A DNA stretch of 64,000 nucleotides from JANYHF01 sp963732765 (GTDB lineage Bacteria; Pseudomonadota; Alphaproteobacteria; Rhizobiales; Hyphomicrobiaceae). The stretch lies in contig CAVTAS010000006.1 in NCBI GenBank assembly GCA_963732765.1, positions 62,001 to 126,000 on the forward strand. The letters are read 5' to 3'. Below are positions 38,098 through 46,103 of this stretch, in pieces (the stretch's first letter is position 1; the number at the start of each line of letters is the position of its first letter). The notes under the pieces are model-generated. The model was not told the origin of the DNA. It was given only the letters and a program-made list of their open reading frames with translations, and ran no database searches. Both the position numbers and the translations under genes were made by a program.

Positions 38098-38448
38098 TCA
38101 GCGCATCACTTTGGCTGCGTCGTTGCCCGATCCGATGACCGGCTCGCCCGATGGCGTGGCCAGCCCCGGCGCGTGGACGTCGGGCCGAGGCTCGCCCGGC
38201 TTGTAGACGGCCAGGAACCGGTCGGTAGACGTATCGCGCACGGCGTTGAACCATTTGCGGCAGCCCGAAGCATGCATCCAGCGCTCGGCCCACACACCCT
38301 TGGGGTTGTTGCGCATGAAGACATATTCGGCCCACTGCTCGTCGGTCATCTCGTCGCTATTGGTGGGACGCGGGATGTGCGCCTCGCCGCCGTAGGAGAA
38401 TTCCGACTGGTCGCGCTGGCCGCACCAGGGGCAGGTGATGAGAAGCAT
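38098..38448 (-). CDS. soxD: Sarcosine oxidase delta subunit
   Basis: 116 aa. MLLITCPWCGQRDQSEFSYG has the Cys pair of the zinc site, and WMHASGCRKWFNAVRDT supplies the remaining His/Cys; both are characteristic of SoxD in heterotetrameric sarcosine oxidase. The ATG at 38448 fixes the start. In the usual operon soxB-soxD-soxA-soxG, D directly follows B; here a toxin-antitoxin pair lies between, and soxA and soxG are absent downstream. The C-terminal tail (about 25 residues) is not conserved to my eye. Confidence 0.85.
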   Translation of the reverse strand: MLLITCPWCGQRDQSEFSYGGEAHIPRPTNSDEMTDEQWAEYVFMRNNPKGVWAERWMHASGCRKWFNAVRDTSTDRFLAVYKPGEPRPDVHAPGLATPSGEPVIGSGNDAAKVMR

Positions 38449-38569
38449 GGGGACAATCCTGCATGAGGTCAGTCGCAAAACAAGCAGCGGGCTTGCCTCT
38501 TCAACTACGTCGCCGCGTGCTTGGCTGTCCAGCAGCCGACACAAGCGACAGCGCTTGCGACGCAGCGGG

Positions 38570-38953
38570 CTACCTAATCAACTCAATGGCAATCCCTATC
38601 TTGAGTTCATCCCACGCCAGATCGGCAGTGACGGCAGGCACGCCCAACCGCTGCGCCAACGCAAGACAGGCGCGATCTCCCAACGACAAACCCTTGGCCT
38701 TGGTCGATCCGCGCAAGGCACCACTGCGCAGGACAAGGTCCGTATCGAAGGGCACCATGCGATTCTTCAACACCGCATGACACTTGTCTTGTTCAACGCT
38801 TGAATACGACCAATCAGAAATTTTTGAATAGATCTCAGCGGCATTGACGCTGCAGATGACCGATCCCGGCAGAGCCGCAACCACCTTTTGCCAGCCCGGT
38901 TCGCGCTTGATCATGGCGAAAAAGGCCGACGCATCGAGAACCACATCGGCCAT
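38570..38953 (-). CDS. vapC: PIN domain toxin (VapC-like)
   Basis: 127 aa. PIN nuclease with VVLDASAFFAMI (first Asp), CSVNAAEIYSK (Glu), LSLGDRACLALAQRL (Asp) and AVTADLAWDEL (Asp), the four acidic residues that hold the metal. Cuts RNA, probably tRNA. It starts 4 bases after the AbrB-type antitoxin stop. The pair sits between soxB and soxD on the same strand. Confidence 0.9.
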   Translation of the reverse strand: MADVVLDASAFFAMIKREPGWQKVVAALPGSVICSVNAAEIYSKISDWSYSSVEQDKCHAVLKNRMVPFDTDLVLRSGALRGSTKAKGLSLGDRACLALAQRLGVPAVTADLAWDELKIGIAIELIR

Positions 38954-38957
38954 TCTA

Positions 38958-39287
38958 TCAGTCCTGTTCTTCCCTGGCCGCTTCCGCTCGCTTTTCGGCG
39001 ATGAATTCGTCCACCAGACTAACGTCAGCAGGCACGCGCCGGTCGGTGATAGCCTGCAGCTCACTGACCAAGCCCATCAGTGTGACCATGGTCAGTTCCC
39101 CGCCGCTGAGCTTTGCGATCAGAGCGTCGCCCTGTTTCAGTGCCATAGCTTCGCGCATTTCAGCTGGGATTACGACGCGGCCGCCCGGGCCGAGACGCAG
39201 AGTCGCGGTCAGCGCATCCGGGCCGTCCAGGATAGGCAAGGCGCCGTCGTGCAGCTCAGTTTGCTTGCTGTCTGAAAATCCACCCAT
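38958..39287 (-). CDS. AbrB/SpoVT-type antitoxin
   Basis: 109 aa. Central swapped-hairpin domain TLRLGPGGRVVIPAEMREAM, ALKQGDALIAKLSGGELTMV; acidic C-terminus for toxin binding (LVDEFIAEKRAEAAREEQD). Represses its own operon and neutralises the PIN toxin that follows. The upstream gap (39288-39389) holds a TGACGTCA palindrome at 39303 that could be its operator. Confidence 0.87.
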   Translation of the reverse strand: MGGFSDSKQTELHDGALPILDGPDALTATLRLGPGGRVVIPAEMREAMALKQGDALIAKLSGGELTMVTLMGLVSELQAITDRRVPADVSLVDEFIAEKRAEAAREEQD

Positions 39288-39354
39288 GACACGAGCTCCG
39301 GAGTGACGTCATGACGCCATTGGTAGCACTCATTAAAACTACGTCAATTCCGAA

Positions 39355-39387
39355 AATTTTGGCACAAACATATTTCATGCCAAAATT
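39355..39387. promoter_or_regulatory. Inverted repeat between soxB and the antitoxin gene
   Basis: AATTTTGGCA at 39355-39364 and TGCCAAAATT at 39378-39387, 13-base loop, 2 bases after the soxB stop. Either a soxB terminator (AT-rich stem, short T-run after it) or an operator of the toxin-antitoxin operon. Confidence 0.55.
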
Positions 39388-39389
39388 CG

Positions 39390-40640
39390 TCAATGCGCCA
39401 CGGCGGCCGCGCCATGTTCCGCCACCAATGCTCCCGTCGAAAACCTCGTCAGGGCAAACGGCGCCGCAATGGCATTGGGCTCGTCATTGGCAACCAGATC
39501 GGCGAAGGCATGGCCCGATCCCGGCGTCGCCTTCCAGCCGCCCGTCCCCCAACCGGCGTTGATGTAGAAGCCCTTGACCTTGGTCTTGGTGATGATCGGG
39601 CTGGCATCCGGGCACACATCCACGATGCCGCCCCACTGCCGCATCAGGCGCAGGCGCGAGAACATCGGGAACAGCTCGATCAGCGCGGCCATGGAGTGCT
39701 CGATGATGTCGAGGCCGCCGCGCTGGGTATAGGAGTTGTGCGCGTCGATGCCGGCGCCGATCACCAGTTCGCCCTTGTCGGACTGGCTGACATAGGCGTG
39801 CACGGCGTTCGACATCACGACACAAGGGATCAGCGGCTTGATCGGCTCGGACACCAGCGCCTGCAGGGGGTGGGACTGGATCGGCAATCGCACGTCAGCC
39901 ATCTGCGCAATGATCGAGGTGTGCCCGGCTGCAACCGAGCCGATCTTGGGTGAGCGGATATCGCCCTTGGTGGTGGTGAGCCCGACCACCGCGCCAGCCT
40001 CGATCTTGACGCCCGTGACCTCGCAGTTCTGGATGATGTCGACGCCCAGGCCGTCTGCGGCGCGCGCCAATCCCCAGACTACGGCGTCGTGCCGGTTGAC
40101 GCCGCCACGCCGCTGCAAGGTCGCGCCCAGCACGGGATAGCGCACATCGGCCGAGATGTTGATCGGCGGGCAGAAGTCCTTGACCTGCTTGGCGTCCAGC
40201 CATTCGGCATCGACGCCGTTCAGCCGGTTGGCTTCGATGCGCCGCCGCAGCACGCGCGCTTCGCCCTCGTCGTGGGCGAGGTTCATGACGCCGCGATGGC
40301 TCATCATGATGTTGTAGTTGAGCTCGCGCCCCAGCCCCTCCCACAGTTTCAGCGAGTGCTCGTAGATGGCCGCAGAGGCGTCCTCGAGATAGTTCGAGCG
40401 GATGATGGTGGTGTTGCGCCCCGAATTGCCGCCGCCGATCCAGCCCTTCTCGATGACGGCGATGTTGGTCATGCCGTGGTTCTTGGCGAGATAGTAGGCT
40501 GATGCCAGCCCGTGCCCGCCGCCGCCGATGATGACGGCGTCGTAGGAGGGCTTTGGCGTCGGCGCACGCCAGGCTGCGGTCCAACCGGTGTGGCCGGCGA
40601 GGCCTTGGCGGAAGAGGTTGAAGGCGGAGTAGCGGGGCAT
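39390..40640 (-). CDS. soxB: Sarcosine oxidase beta subunit
   Basis: 416 aa. FAD-dependent oxidoreductase with a dinucleotide-binding IIGGGGHGLASAYYLA at about 37-52, GWIGGGNSGRNTTIIRSNY (covalent-flavin region), and VDVCPDASPIITKTKVKGFY/NAGWGTGGWKATPGSG at the C-terminal end. It oxidises sarcosine to glycine and formaldehyde with the alpha subunit. The gene is full length. Without soxA and soxG nearby the heterotetramer cannot be built from this locus. Confidence 0.93.
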   Translation of the reverse strand: MPRYSAFNLFRQGLAGHTGWTAAWRAPTPKPSYDAVIIGGGGHGLASAYYLAKNHGMTNIAVIEKGWIGGGNSGRNTTIIRSNYLEDASAAIYEHSLKLWEGLGRELNYNIMMSHRGVMNLAHDEGEARVLRRRIEANRLNGVDAEWLDAKQVKDFCPPINISADVRYPVLGATLQRRGGVNRHDAVVWGLARAADGLGVDIIQNCEVTGVKIEAGAVVGLTTTKGDIRSPKIGSVAAGHTSIIAQMADVRLPIQSHPLQALVSEPIKPLIPCVVMSNAVHAYVSQSDKGELVIGAGIDAHNSYTQRGGLDIIEHSMAALIELFPMFSRLRLMRQWGGIVDVCPDASPIITKTKVKGFYINAGWGTGGWKATPGSGHAFADLVANDEPNAIAAPFALTRFSTGALVAEHGAAAVAH

Positions 40641-40800
40641 GGGGGGCTCGCGGCTGGTGGCTGGGGTTTCGGCTGTTATAGAACGGCGATGGCCATGGCG
40701 ACACCAGGGATTGCGACGCGCACGGTCGCGTTGCGGCAGGTTTTGCGAAACGCGCCAAGCCGGGCTGGCGATCCGGCTCGCAGTCTGCTACTCAGGACAC

Positions 40801-41022
40801 ATGTTCAAGCGCATCAAGTCTGATCCAAAAGTGATGTTCGGCAAGCCCGTGATCGTTGGCACACGGATCACCGTCGAACATATATTGCGCTGCTTCGCTG
40901 CCGGCGAGTCAGCCGACCAGATCGTTGCCGATTATCCCCCGCTGACGCTTGCCGACGTGCGGGAAGCTCAAGCCTTCGCTGCCGAGCACTTGGCTCGTGA
41001 AGCCGTTTTCGCCGCCGAATGA
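40801..41022 (+). CDS. DUF433 antitoxin-like protein, second copy
   Basis: 73 aa: FKRIKSDPKVMFGKPVIVGT, RITVEHILRCFAAGESADQI, then ADVREAQAFAAEHLA. The same family as the protein at 37448, but the two differ at many positions, so they are not a recent duplication. Start at 40801 after AGGACAC. Its stop overlaps the toxin start by 4 bases. Confidence 0.87.
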   Translation: MFKRIKSDPKVMFGKPVIVGTRITVEHILRCFAAGESADQIVADYPPLTLADVREAQAFAAEHLAREAVFAAE

Positions 41023-41396
41023 TGGTAGCGTTCCTTGCCGACGAGTGTTTTTCAGGTCCGTTGCTGCGGGCGCTTAGAAACGCCGGATACGATGTTGTTC
41101 GTTCAGCCGACAGTATTCCAGCAGCGCCCGACCAGGACGTCTTGGCCCTGGCGTTTGCGCTGGACCGTGTTCTACTGACAGAGGATGTCGATTTCGGCGA
41201 CCTCGTCATGCGGTTCGGTCATCCCACCAAGGGCGTTGTTCGAGTTGAACTGAAGTCACTGGACGCGGCCAGCCAAGCGCAGCGATTGGTCGCCGCCATC
41301 ACTATGCTGGGCGAACGGACAGTTGGCGCGTTGACAACGATCGAGCCGACGCGAACGCGAGTGCGCAGGATCACGTCAACGTCGAAACCGAATTGA
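41019..41396 (+). CDS. DUF5615 PIN-like toxin, second copy
   Basis: 125 aa. FLADECFSGPLLRALRNAGY, VLLTEDVDFGDLVMRFG and a basic C-terminus TRTRVRRITS. Partner of the DUF433 protein; starts inside its stop (ATGATG). Same design as 37681-38067 on the other side of the sox genes. Confidence 0.87.
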   Translation: MMVAFLADECFSGPLLRALRNAGYDVVRSADSIPAAPDQDVLALAFALDRVLLTEDVDFGDLVMRFGHPTKGVVRVELKSLDAASQAQRLVAAITMLGERTVGALTTIEPTRTRVRRITSTSKPN

Positions 41397-41427
41397 TTGC
41401 CCCAGCGATGCGGCGTCATTGTCGGTG

Positions 41428-41547
41428 GTAGGGCGCAATAGGCGCGCGTTTTCTTCGCGCCGTATTGCGCCGCCGGGCTCGCCACAACCGCCGCCGCGCG
41501 TAACGCCCCCCTGCGGCGCAATACGCTGAAACGCTATTGCGCCCTAC
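41428..41547. repeat. 120-bp palindromic element
   Basis: Ends are perfect 14-base inverted repeats: GTAGGGCGCAATAG (41428-41441) and CTATTGCGCCCTAC (41534-41547). An inner pair (CGTATTGCGCCG / CGGCGCAATACG) is nested inside. Small non-coding element, probably mobilised in trans. Confidence 0.75.
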
Positions 41548-41776
41548 GGTCCGCACAAAGTTCGAGCAGCCAGATCAGCGGGCCGGCTCCCCTTTCCTGA
41601 CGGGGCCATGCGAGGAGCGTGGCACCGTTCGGTGTCATGGAGGCGATGCGTGTACGGGGCTTATCATTCCAATCGATTACCTTCGTAGTCTCCAGCCCGC
41701 TGAAGCAAGATAGGACGGCCAATTGAAGCGCTTCCCACCTCAGCTCAGTCGCTTCTCCCGGTTCTGAGATTGGATA
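41534..41776 (-). pseudogene. Gene remnant ending inside the palindromic element
   Basis: An open minus-strand stretch of about 80 codons without an ATG: SEPGEATELRWEALQLAVLS, then RIASMTPNGATLLAWPRQER. It is in the same frame as the reading frame at 41777-42061 and is separated from it only by an amber codon. Its stop comes from the repeat element. Probably the tail of a decayed gene. Confidence 0.3.
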
Positions 41777-42128
41777 CTAGAGATTGTGGTCGATAGACCT
41801 GCAACCCCTGACCAAATCAGGCTCCGCGAGGTTTATAGCGAAGGATAATCCGCGTATCATTATTCGTCCGACAATGATAGTCATTGTTTCTGGGTCAAGC
41901 CAAACCTGAATTCTTACGCTGTCACTATGGTAGATCGTGCCATCGAATAGCTTTATCCAGTACGGCCACCCTGCCGTTGGGCAAATATGCGTATCGCCGC
42001 AAAGAGGATATCGATCCAATTCTTGTCGATGACCTGAAAATTTCTTGAAACCGACCGCCAATTAGGCGTTTGAGCATCCATCGCTCTATATCTCGCCTGA
42101 AATCGGCTTCCTCATGGTGCGGATCCAA
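41777..42128 (-). pseudogene. Probable decayed hypothetical gene (two frames)
   Basis: An ATG-started frame from 42128 (DPHHEEADFRRDIERWMLKR) and a second frame (FKKFSGHRQELDRYPLCGDT, then WPYWIKLFDGTIYHSDSVRI and WLDPETMTIIVGRIMIRG) overlap around 42050; a one-base shift near GGCGGTCGG would join them. GC content is clearly lower than around it. I do not recognise the family. It may instead be two short unrelated frames. Confidence 0.35.
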
Positions 42129-42202
42129 GGTCGCTGGCTCCTAAGATATGATCGAACTCAGCAACGGTTATTTGAGAATCTAGCGAAGATTGTGTCGGGA
42201 AC

Positions 42203-42466
42203 TTAGCGCGCTATTATGTCGATCGCAAAGAATATTGCGGACAATGAGTTAACAAACAACTTTACACCAACCTGGTTGCCAATTAAACCAGAGACCTGAG
42301 GAGGCTGACTGCCGAGTATTCGACGCAGTAGAGCAGCAGATTGAAAATGCTCACCGGATATGGACTCCGAGCAATTGCTGTCTCCCGACGCATAGCAGCG
42401 AGCGTTCTGAAATCCAGTGAGGTTGTCCTTGGGCTCAATGGAGATCATTTCAATTTCGTTGCCCAT
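42203..42466 (-). CDS. Hypothetical protein, possibly truncated HNH-like
   Basis: 87 aa from the ATG at 42466. NARCYASGDSNCSESISGEH resembles the Cys..Cys..EH start of some uncharacterised HNH-like proteins, but no second half of such a domain follows, and the C-terminus (LSAIFFAIDIIAR) is hydrophobic. Lower GC than its surroundings. May be a remnant. Confidence 0.35.
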   Translation of the reverse strand: MGNEIEMISIEPKDNLTGFQNARCYASGDSNCSESISGEHFQSAALLRRILGSQPPQVSGLIGNQVGVKLFVNSLSAIFFAIDIIAR

Positions 42467-42525
42467 GCGCTGATGGCATGAACACGGCAATGATAAGGCT
42501 GCCTGGAGATCATCCGCTCCGCCCC

Positions 42526-43158
42526 TCATCTACCCCCAGCACTCCCATGCAGCACCGGCACATACCCCGCCGCCAGCAGCCGGACGATCGCCACCGGGGT
42601 CAGCACCTCCACCTGATCGTCGCGATCCGGCTCCGCCCCCGCCCCAGCGCGATACCCCTCCGGCGTCCACAACAGCGGCTCGCCCCCGGTTACCAGCATC
42701 GGTCCCTCGGCCCCACGGAACATCGCGCCTATCGGCAGGTCGCCGAACGCCGTCTGCTCCACCACCTTGTCGTGATCCCGGGTCACGCGCTGGCCGTGCA
42801 GCACGTCGTCGACGTCCTCCACCTTGGGGCGGGCAGGCAGGCCGTTTATGTCGCGCCAGAGGTCCATGAAACGCACGAAGTCGGCGCGGCGGCAGAGCGC
42901 GCAGGGGCGGTGGCCGGCGGCGAGCGCCGTCGCCTCGTCGAGGAAGAACAGCTCGGTATAGTGCCCCGGCGCCATGATGCCGTGGTCGCGCGCCTCGAAA
43001 TCCAGCGAGCAGGCGATCCAGGCTTTGCTGGCCCAGCGGCGGTTGGTCAGCTTTTTCTTGGTGTCGTGCAATTGGCCGCCGCGGTTGCCCATGAACAGGC
43101 CGTAGGCGGAGTGGGCGATGATCTCGCCCTCGGGCGTCACCCGGTTCTGCAGCGGCAT
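42526..43158 (-). CDS. Conserved hypothetical protein
   Basis: 210 aa. Blocks MPLQNRVTPEGEIIAHSAYG, LFMGNRGGQLHD, ARDHGIMAPGHYTELFFLDE and ALAAGHRPCALCRRADF recur in an uncharacterised alphaproteobacterial family; the CxxC may bind a metal. The ATG at 43158 matches the conserved N-terminus. Function unknown. Confidence 0.75.
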   Translation of the reverse strand: MPLQNRVTPEGEIIAHSAYGLFMGNRGGQLHDTKKKLTNRRWASKAWIACSLDFEARDHGIMAPGHYTELFFLDEATALAAGHRPCALCRRADFVRFMDLWRDINGLPARPKVEDVDDVLHGQRVTRDHDKVVEQTAFGDLPIGAMFRGAEGPMLVTGGEPLLWTPEGYRAGAGAEPDRDDQVEVLTPVAIVRLLAAGYVPVLHGSAGGR

Positions 43159-43292
43159 CGGACCCCCGTCCTGTTGGCGAGCCGCCCCATCGTGTTGGCG
43201 AATCGCATGACCGAGGCATCGCAACTATCATAGGCAACTTCCCGGGTGGAGGCTTGACGGGGCGTAAACCACAGCGGGACGAGCCATCCACC

Positions 43293-44624
43293 TCAATGCA
43301 GCTTCACCGGCGGCTCGGTCCGGCGCGTCAGCATGCGCGACACCGTATCCAGCCCCACCTTCACCGGGCCGTGCAGGGCCATCTCGTGCATCTTGTAGAG
43401 GCTGCGGTACATGAAGCGCGCGAACATGCCTTCGATGAACAGATTCTTGCCCGAGATGAAGCCCATCAGGCTGCCGATGGTGGAATACTCGCCCAGCGAC
43501 ACCAGCGAGCCGTAGTCGTGGAAGCTGAACGGCTGCAGCGGCTCGCCGGCGAGCTGCCGCTCCAGCTGACGACGTAGATGCGAGGCCTGCTGGTGAGCAA
43601 CTTGCGCTCGGGGTGCCAATGGTCGCTCCATCCCCGGCAGCGTCAGGCTGGCGCAATCGCCGATGGCGAAAATGTTCGGATCGCGCGTCGTCTGCAAGGT
43701 CGGGCCGACCACCAGCTGGTTGCTTCGCGTCGCCTCCAGGCCATCCAGATCCTTCAGCACATCCGGCCCGCGCACGCCGGCCGACCAAACCACCAGATCG
43801 GCCATGATCTTCTCGCCGCCGGCCAGCACCACGCCATCGGCATCGACCTGCATGACCTTGGCGCTGGTGCGCACATCGACGCCGAGCCCCTGCAGGATGG
43901 CCAGCGTCGCCTTGGCGATCCGTTCCGGCAGCGGCGGCAGGATGCGCGGAGCAGCCTCGATCAGGGTGATGCGGATGTCTTTGTCCGGGTCGATCTTGTC
44001 GAGGCCATAGGCGGCAACACCGCGCGCGGTCTGGTGCAGCTCGGCCGCCAGCTCCGTCCCGGTTGCGCCGGCGCCGATGATGGCGACATGCAATTGCCCG
44101 GGCCGGATTGGTCCTTGCTGAGCATGCGCGCGCAAAAACGCGTTGACCAGCCGGCGATTGAAGCGTTCCGCCGACGTCGTGGTATCGAGCATGATGGCGT
44201 GCTCTTTCACGCCCGGCGTGCCGAAATCGTTGCTCACCGAGCCAACCGCGATCACCAGCGTGTCGTAGCCGACGGTGCGCTCGGGCGTTATCTCGCGGCC
44301 GTCCTCGTCCATGGTCGCGGCCAGCATGACGCGTCCGGCCTTGCGGTCCAGGCCCACCATTTCGCCGAAGCGATAGCGGAAGCCGTGCCAGTGGGCCTGT
44401 GCGAGATAGTCCAACTCGTGGCGCGTCACATCCATGCTGCCGGCCGCGATCTCGTGCAGCAGCGGCTTCCAGAGATGGGTGCGCGATTTCTCGACCAGCC
44501 GCACGACGGCCTTGCCGCGCCGGCCGAGTCTGTCACCAAGCCGCGTAACGAGTTCGAGGCCGCCCGCGCCGCCGCCGACAACGACGATGCGAGGCGGTGT
44601 CGACAACGGGGAGATATCCGGCAT
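43293..44624 (-). CDS. Type II NADH dehydrogenase (NDH-2-like)
   Basis: 443 aa, FAD/NAD(P)-binding oxidoreductase. FAD site VVVGGGAGGLELVTRLG near residue 12, NADH site IIGAGATGTELAAELHQ near 170, FAIGDCASLTLPG in the C-terminal FAD region, and a C-terminal membrane-association segment (SRMLTRR preceded by LYKMHEMALHG). Moves electrons from NADH to quinone without pumping protons. The ATG at 44624 is chosen; upstream in-frame starts add a non-conserved stretch. Confidence 0.9.
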   Translation of the reverse strand: MPDISPLSTPPRIVVVGGGAGGLELVTRLGDRLGRRGKAVVRLVEKSRTHLWKPLLHEIAAGSMDVTRHELDYLAQAHWHGFRYRFGEMVGLDRKAGRVMLAATMDEDGREITPERTVGYDTLVIAVGSVSNDFGTPGVKEHAIMLDTTTSAERFNRRLVNAFLRAHAQQGPIRPGQLHVAIIGAGATGTELAAELHQTARGVAAYGLDKIDPDKDIRITLIEAAPRILPPLPERIAKATLAILQGLGVDVRTSAKVMQVDADGVVLAGGEKIMADLVVWSAGVRGPDVLKDLDGLEATRSNQLVVGPTLQTTRDPNIFAIGDCASLTLPGMERPLAPRAQVAHQQASHLRRQLERQLAGEPLQPFSFHDYGSLVSLGEYSTIGSLMGFISGKNLFIEGMFARFMYRSLYKMHEMALHGPVKVGLDTVSRMLTRRTEPPVKLH

Positions 44625-44719
44625 GGCGCACCCGCGGGCGAGATCGGCTGTCAAACAGCATATCGGCGCGACGCGCGCTGCGGTCAATGCATCTTGATCG
44701 AGTGTCGGCTGTTGTGGCG

Positions 44720-44744
44720 TAGGGGCGACCACTGGTCGCCCCTA
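44720..44744. repeat. Perfect palindrome, copy 2
   Basis: Same sequence as the palindrome at 28218-28242: arms TAGGGGCGACCA and TGGTCGCCCCTA around one base. Lies 8 bases beyond the stop of the L,D-transpeptidase gene and upstream of the NDH-2 start. Confidence 0.7.
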
Positions 44745-44752
44745 AGTCGCCG

Positions 44753-45748
44753 TCAGTTTCCGTTAAACCCCATGGCCGCCGCGCCGATGCTCATCTTAAC
44801 CGAGCCATCCGGGTTCCAGCCGCCGGCGACCTGCTTTTCCTGAGCGAAGGCCTGCTCGGCCACCAGATTGCGGGTCTTGATGCCGGGTGCCTTGGCCTGC
44901 TTCAACAGCTTTTCGGCATTCGGCTGCTCCCAATCCACGAACAGCGTGGGCTTGGGTCGCGTGAACGGCGGGCAAGGGGCGGAGGCGTCTACGACTGCGC
45001 CTTCGCCGAACCTGGCGTTCACAACATACTGCTTGGAGCACACCGCCACCGATGGCGGCTGGCGGGTGGTCTCGAAATAGTCGTAGCCGGGTTTCAGCTG
45101 CTTCCAGAACGCCATCCACTGGTGGCCCTGATGGCGCTTCATGTTTTCCGGCGTCATGCGGAACGGGAAGGCGTGCAGCGGGATCTGTTTCTGGCCGCCG
45201 GCCATGGCGTCGCGCACGACGGCGTAGATTTCCTCCACCAGCGCGTCGGTCATGGCGTAGCAGCCAGCCGACTTGCAGTTGCCATGGACCATGATGGCCG
45301 TGCCGGTGCGTCCGAACGCTTTGTCGTAGGCATTCGGGAAGCCGACATTGAAGGCAAGATAGAAGTTGGAATTGGGGTTCATCTGCCCCGAGCCGACGGT
45401 ATAGAAGCCCTCGGGCGCCTGACGGTCGCCGGCTTCCAGCTTGGGGCCGAGATCGCCGGACCAGTTGCAGACCGGATAGGTCTTGAAGTGGTAGTAGTGC
45501 CCATCGTCACGGGCTTTCCACACTTCCAGTTCGGACTCTTCCTTGAAAATCCGGATGAAAATCGGCGAGGCCGTGGTCATGCCCTTTTGCGACATGAGTT
45601 GCATCGCCGCCTTGGAGACGGGCAGCGCGGCGGGCGCGGTGCCAACGGTCTCCGTTTGGCCGCAAGCCGCCAGCCCGACGGCGATAACCGTCAGTCCGAT
45701 CCAACGCAATACGCAGTACAGCAAGCCTAGCCTCGTCCCAACCAGCAT
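44753..45748 (-). CDS. L,D-transpeptidase family lipoprotein (YafK-like)
   Basis: 331 aa. Signal with lipobox: WIGLTVIAVGLAAC, Cys at about 29. The YkuD-type domain carries FIRIFKEESELEVW, FNVGFPNAYDKAFGRTG, and IMVHGNCKSAGCYAMTD, whose His and Cys are the catalytic pair in the YafK branch. It modifies or cleaves peptidoglycan-linked peptides. The ATG at 45748 puts the signal peptide at the very N-terminus; an upstream ATG at 45781 is in frame. Confidence 0.82.
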   Translation of the reverse strand: MLVGTRLGLLYCVLRWIGLTVIAVGLAACGQTETVGTAPAALPVSKAAMQLMSQKGMTTASPIFIRIFKEESELEVWKARDDGHYYHFKTYPVCNWSGDLGPKLEAGDRQAPEGFYTVGSGQMNPNSNFYLAFNVGFPNAYDKAFGRTGTAIMVHGNCKSAGCYAMTDALVEEIYAVVRDAMAGGQKQIPLHAFPFRMTPENMKRHQGHQWMAFWKQLKPGYDYFETTRQPPSVAVCSKQYVVNARFGEGAVVDASAPCPPFTRPKPTLFVDWEQPNAEKLLKQAKAPGIKTRNLVAEQAFAQEKQVAGGWNPDGSVKMSIGAAAMGFNGN

Positions 45749-45781
45749 GCAGCGTGCCCCAAGCGCGCGCGGCGCCACCAT

Positions 45782-46103
45782 GAGTTTGTTTTGTTTAACG
45801 AAACGTTAGCGGCCGCCTGCGGGGTACCGCAAGCGTGCAAAGTGGCTATCCCATTGAATCGCAGCGCGAGTGTGGCGAACCTGCGCCGCCCGTCATCAGC
45901 CACATTTTGCACTGCGGCATTTCGGCAGGCCGCTCCCGCCGTTGACTCCCATAAGCCCCGGACGTACCGTCTCGTTCGCGTCTTCGCAGTTGCGAGATGG
46001 CATTTCTGCGACACGCCCGGCCGCAAGTGGATGGGGCCGGTTTCGCGATAACGCCATAGACTGATGGGCTGCCAGAAAAACAACGCCCCGGGGTGGGACT
46101 CCA
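45782..46103. other. Intergenic between L,D-transpeptidase and etfB
   Basis: No gene seen on either strand. A TAACG-AAA-CGTTA dyad lies at about 45797-45812, close to the L,D-transpeptidase start, and could be regulatory. The etfB promoter must be in the right half, but I see no clear hexamers. Confidence 0.4.
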
